From CAYNRA01 sp046296415 (GTDB lineage Bacteria; Bacteroidota; Bacteroidia; Cytophagales; Spirosomataceae), in the NCBI GenBank assembly GCA_046296415.1, contig JBKBLN010000001.1:1178001-1242000 (forward strand): a stretch of DNA of 64,000 bases, given 5' to 3'. Positions 62,603-64,000 of this stretch are shown here, piece by piece (position 1 is the stretch's first letter; every line of letters starts with the position of its first letter). The translations under genes and the position numbers were made by a program. The notes under the pieces were generated by a model, which was not told where the DNA came from, did no database searches, and saw nothing but the letters and a program-made list of their open reading frames with translations.

Positions 62603-62773
62603 GATCAGGAAGAGTTAGTTCTCATCATTGATGGAATCCAGAATCTTGGTTTGCCTGGGAAGGAAAAAGGCTGGCGGCGAATGAAATTAAGACTACATGA
62701 TCATCTTATATTGGCATGGATGCAACCCGGAACTACCTTTCCCAGGTCTCTGGGAAGCACCTCATTCTTGTAA
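62603..62773 (+). pseudogene. Short orphan frame, possible gene remnant
   Basis: An open stretch of 56 codons with no in-frame ATG at its beginning. The conceptual product, with DGIQNLGLPGKEKGWRRMK and HDHLILAWMQPGT, looks protein-like but is not recognised. Might be the leftover of a decayed gene or chance. Confidence 0.2.
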
Positions 62774-62817
62774 TGAAGGAATTTAGCTTCAACTGTGTCA
62801 AGTAAAATATTGATTTA

Positions 62818-62851
62818 TTTGACTGGAAATTACTATAAAAGTATATTTTTG
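62818..62851 (+). promoter_or_regulatory. Promoter of the propeller gene
   Basis: TTTG (62818-62821), a 22-base spacer and TATTTTTG (62844-62851), matching the Bacteroidota consensus, 28 bases before the ATG. Confidence 0.6.
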
Positions 62852-62879
62852 TAATTTATTCAAAAAAATATACCTTTCC

Positions 62880-64000
62880 ATGATTAAAACCTCAATTTTA
62901 GTACCCTTTTTGTTTGTTTCGTTTTTGGGTTTGGCCCAGCGCGCAGCAACCTACACCCAAGAATTTGCATCACCCATTGAAAAGTTACTTTTGAATCCCC
63001 AGACGGGCATTGTGTATGTCAAGGAGGATACCAAACTCTCAGCCTACTCACCAGATGAAAAGAAACTACTATGGGAAATTGGCGAACGGGAAATCGGAGC
63101 CAAAAGTAATTTAAAAAAATTGGCCGAATTTGACCTTACCGACGTAAACAAGGATATGGACCTTTTGGAATTGGTGGAGGAGTCAAATTACATCTACGCA
63201 AATATCAATGGACGAGAATTGGTGATTCATGGTTTAACGGGTGAGGTAGTTTTCAACTCCGAAAAAGTTCTACCCAATGCCCTCATAATAAAGCAAATAT
63301 TCCTTCCTCTTGAGGATAGTTTTGGATTTATCGTGGTAGAAAATCGGAAATTTTATTTAAAGTATTTTGATTTATCCCAAGGGAAAATTAGTTGGGAGGC
63401 GCCATTAGGGAATGAGGCTAGTTTGAAGAGTGCATTTTCAAAAAGTCAAGCCACCCGAATGGATCACATGGAAAGCTATCAAGACAATCTTTACGCATTG
63501 ATCAACAACAACCTCTTAAGTTTGGATAAAAAGTCGGGAAAAATCAATTGGGTCTTACCTGAAATTAACCAATTCTACGTTTGTCAAAATGGCAAAAATC
63601 TGGTCATTGTAAAGAACAGAGGAGGTATGGTGTCTACTCGAAAATCCTTTAATCTCGTTGAGACGTCTCGTGGAAAATCCATTTGGAAAAGCGATGTTGA
63701 AACGGTAAATCTTTTGAAATTGGAGGATTGGGGTGATAAAATTTTAGTAGCACATAGCCAGGGATTCAATATGTATTCTTATGCAGACGGTGCAAAATAC
63801 TGGAAAAAAGATGTGAAAGGAAGCAACTTTAAACAAGTTATTTCAATCGGTGACGATTTTTTGTATATCTCAGATAAAGACATGATTTTGGTGGATAAAC
63901 TGGGGGTCAACAAATGGAAAAAAGATATTGAAATTTCGGATAATTCGGAAGATGAAATTCACCATCTGGGTATGACAAAAAGCGGTAAAATCATGTACAT
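62880..64000 (+). CDS. Exported PQQ-like beta-propeller repeat protein (partial)
   Basis: Starts at the ATG at 62880 and runs off the window after about 373 residues. The leader (LVPFLFVSFLGLAQ) is a signal peptide. The body has repeated short beta segments such as NSEKVLPNAL, LSLDKKSGKINWVLP, SRGKSIWKSDVETV and YADGAKYWKKDVKG, which resemble PQQ-like quinoprotein/outer-membrane assembly propeller blades (A-x-D-x-x-x-G-x-x-x-W). The function is unknown and the rest of the gene is not seen. Confidence 0.75.
   Translation, partial: MIKTSILVPFLFVSFLGLAQRAATYTQEFASPIEKLLLNPQTGIVYVKEDTKLSAYSPDEKKLLWEIGEREIGAKSNLKKLAEFDLTDVNKDMDLLELVEESNYIYANINGRELVIHGLTGEVVFNSEKVLPNALIIKQIFLPLEDSFGFIVVENRKFYLKYFDLSQGKISWEAPLGNEASLKSAFSKSQATRMDHMESYQDNLYALINNNLLSLDKKSGKINWVLPEINQFYVCQNGKNLVIVKNRGGMVSTRKSFNLVETSRGKSIWKSDVETVNLLKLEDWGDKILVAHSQGFNMYSYADGAKYWKKDVKGSNFKQVISIGDDFLYISDKDMILVDKLGVNKWKKDIEISDNSEDEIHHLGMTKSGKIMY

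Larger units (their letters stand above)
62389..62879. other. Gene-poor intergenic region
   Basis: About 490 AT-rich bases between the NUDIX gene and the propeller gene. It contains only a short orphan frame (62603-62773), and, near its right end, the promoter of the next gene. No RNA gene or clear repeat is visible. Confidence 0.6.

Noticed and set aside
1..64000. tRNA, rRNA, CRISPR, IS or prophage
   Set aside because: No cloverleaf, repeat-spacer array, transposase, integrase or terminal inverted repeats were found on reading the window; very short or divergent ones could be missed.

Overview
The window looks like chromosomal DNA of a Bacteroidota bacterium, most likely a Cytophagales-type environmental species. 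The evidence is a SusC/SusD glucan locus, several CarboxypepD_reg/TonB-type outer-membrane receptors, lineage-typical small families (DUF2256, DUF5522, TIGR03643, DUF3109, DUF6157, DUF3500), few Shine-Dalgarno sequences, and promoter-like matches to the Bacteroidota pattern TTG-N19..22-TAnnTTTG. No tRNA, rRNA, CRISPR array, IS element or prophage was recognised by eye. Genes are dense and almost all intact.

Layout. 1-1.1 kb: end of a TonB-dependent receptor, an HMA-AraC fusion regulator and a secreted HMA metal-binding protein (a metal-handling group). 1.1-3 kb: a peroxiredoxin-like protein without its cysteine, and mannonate dehydratase. 3-7.2 kb: a four-gene exporter operon (ATPase, adaptor, permease, TolC-like channel). 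7.3-9.9 kb: a DUF3500 lipoprotein with a HupE/UreJ-like membrane protein. 9.9-13 kb: DUF1835 protein, YqhD-type alcohol dehydrogenase, MalY/PatB-type C-S lyase. 13.1-17.8 kb: a TonB-type beta-barrel, then a BtuB-like receptor behind a cobalamin riboswitch. 17.8-21 kb: HipA-like kinase/DUF3037 pair, LLM flavin oxidoreductase, exported beta-carbonic anhydrase. 21.0-21.6 kb: a gene-free but heavily self-complementary stretch, probably an unidentified structured RNA. 21.6-33 kb: housekeeping and accessory single genes (YdeI, DUF6157, quinone oxidoreductase, DUF998, GNAT, sugar dehydrogenase, Crp-type regulator, HAD, CAT-like, DUF389, membrane protein/XRE pair, THI5-like protein). 33-37.4 kb: TIGR03643, DUF2256, an alkyltransferase-like protein, DUF3109, a LysM lytic transglycosylase and an O-methyltransferase. 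37.5-42.4 kb: rimP-nusA-infB with its own promoter and a terminator-like hairpin in the leader. 42.4-47.9 kb: EEP-family membrane protein, nadE, GumN/TraB, DUF5522, rpmB, purine nucleoside phosphorylase. 47.9-59.1 kb: an alpha-glucan (starch/maltodextrin) utilisation locus. 59-62.4 kb: parC and a NUDIX hydrolase. 62.4-64 kb: a poor intergenic region and a beta-propeller gene cut by the window edge.

How the main systems work together. In the glucan locus, SusC/SusD import oligosaccharides, a SusE-like lipoprotein with three repeats binds starch at the surface, a lipoprotein GH13 amylase and a periplasmic GH13 neopullulanase-like enzyme cut the chain. The gene just upstream, overlapping the 3' end of parC, encodes two starch-binding-type domains, about seven membrane segments and a cytoplasmic AraC DNA-binding domain: a one-piece transmembrane glucan sensor/regulator that would replace the usual SusR. 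This protein and the structured RNA candidate at 21.06-21.54 kb are the two most interesting items in the window.
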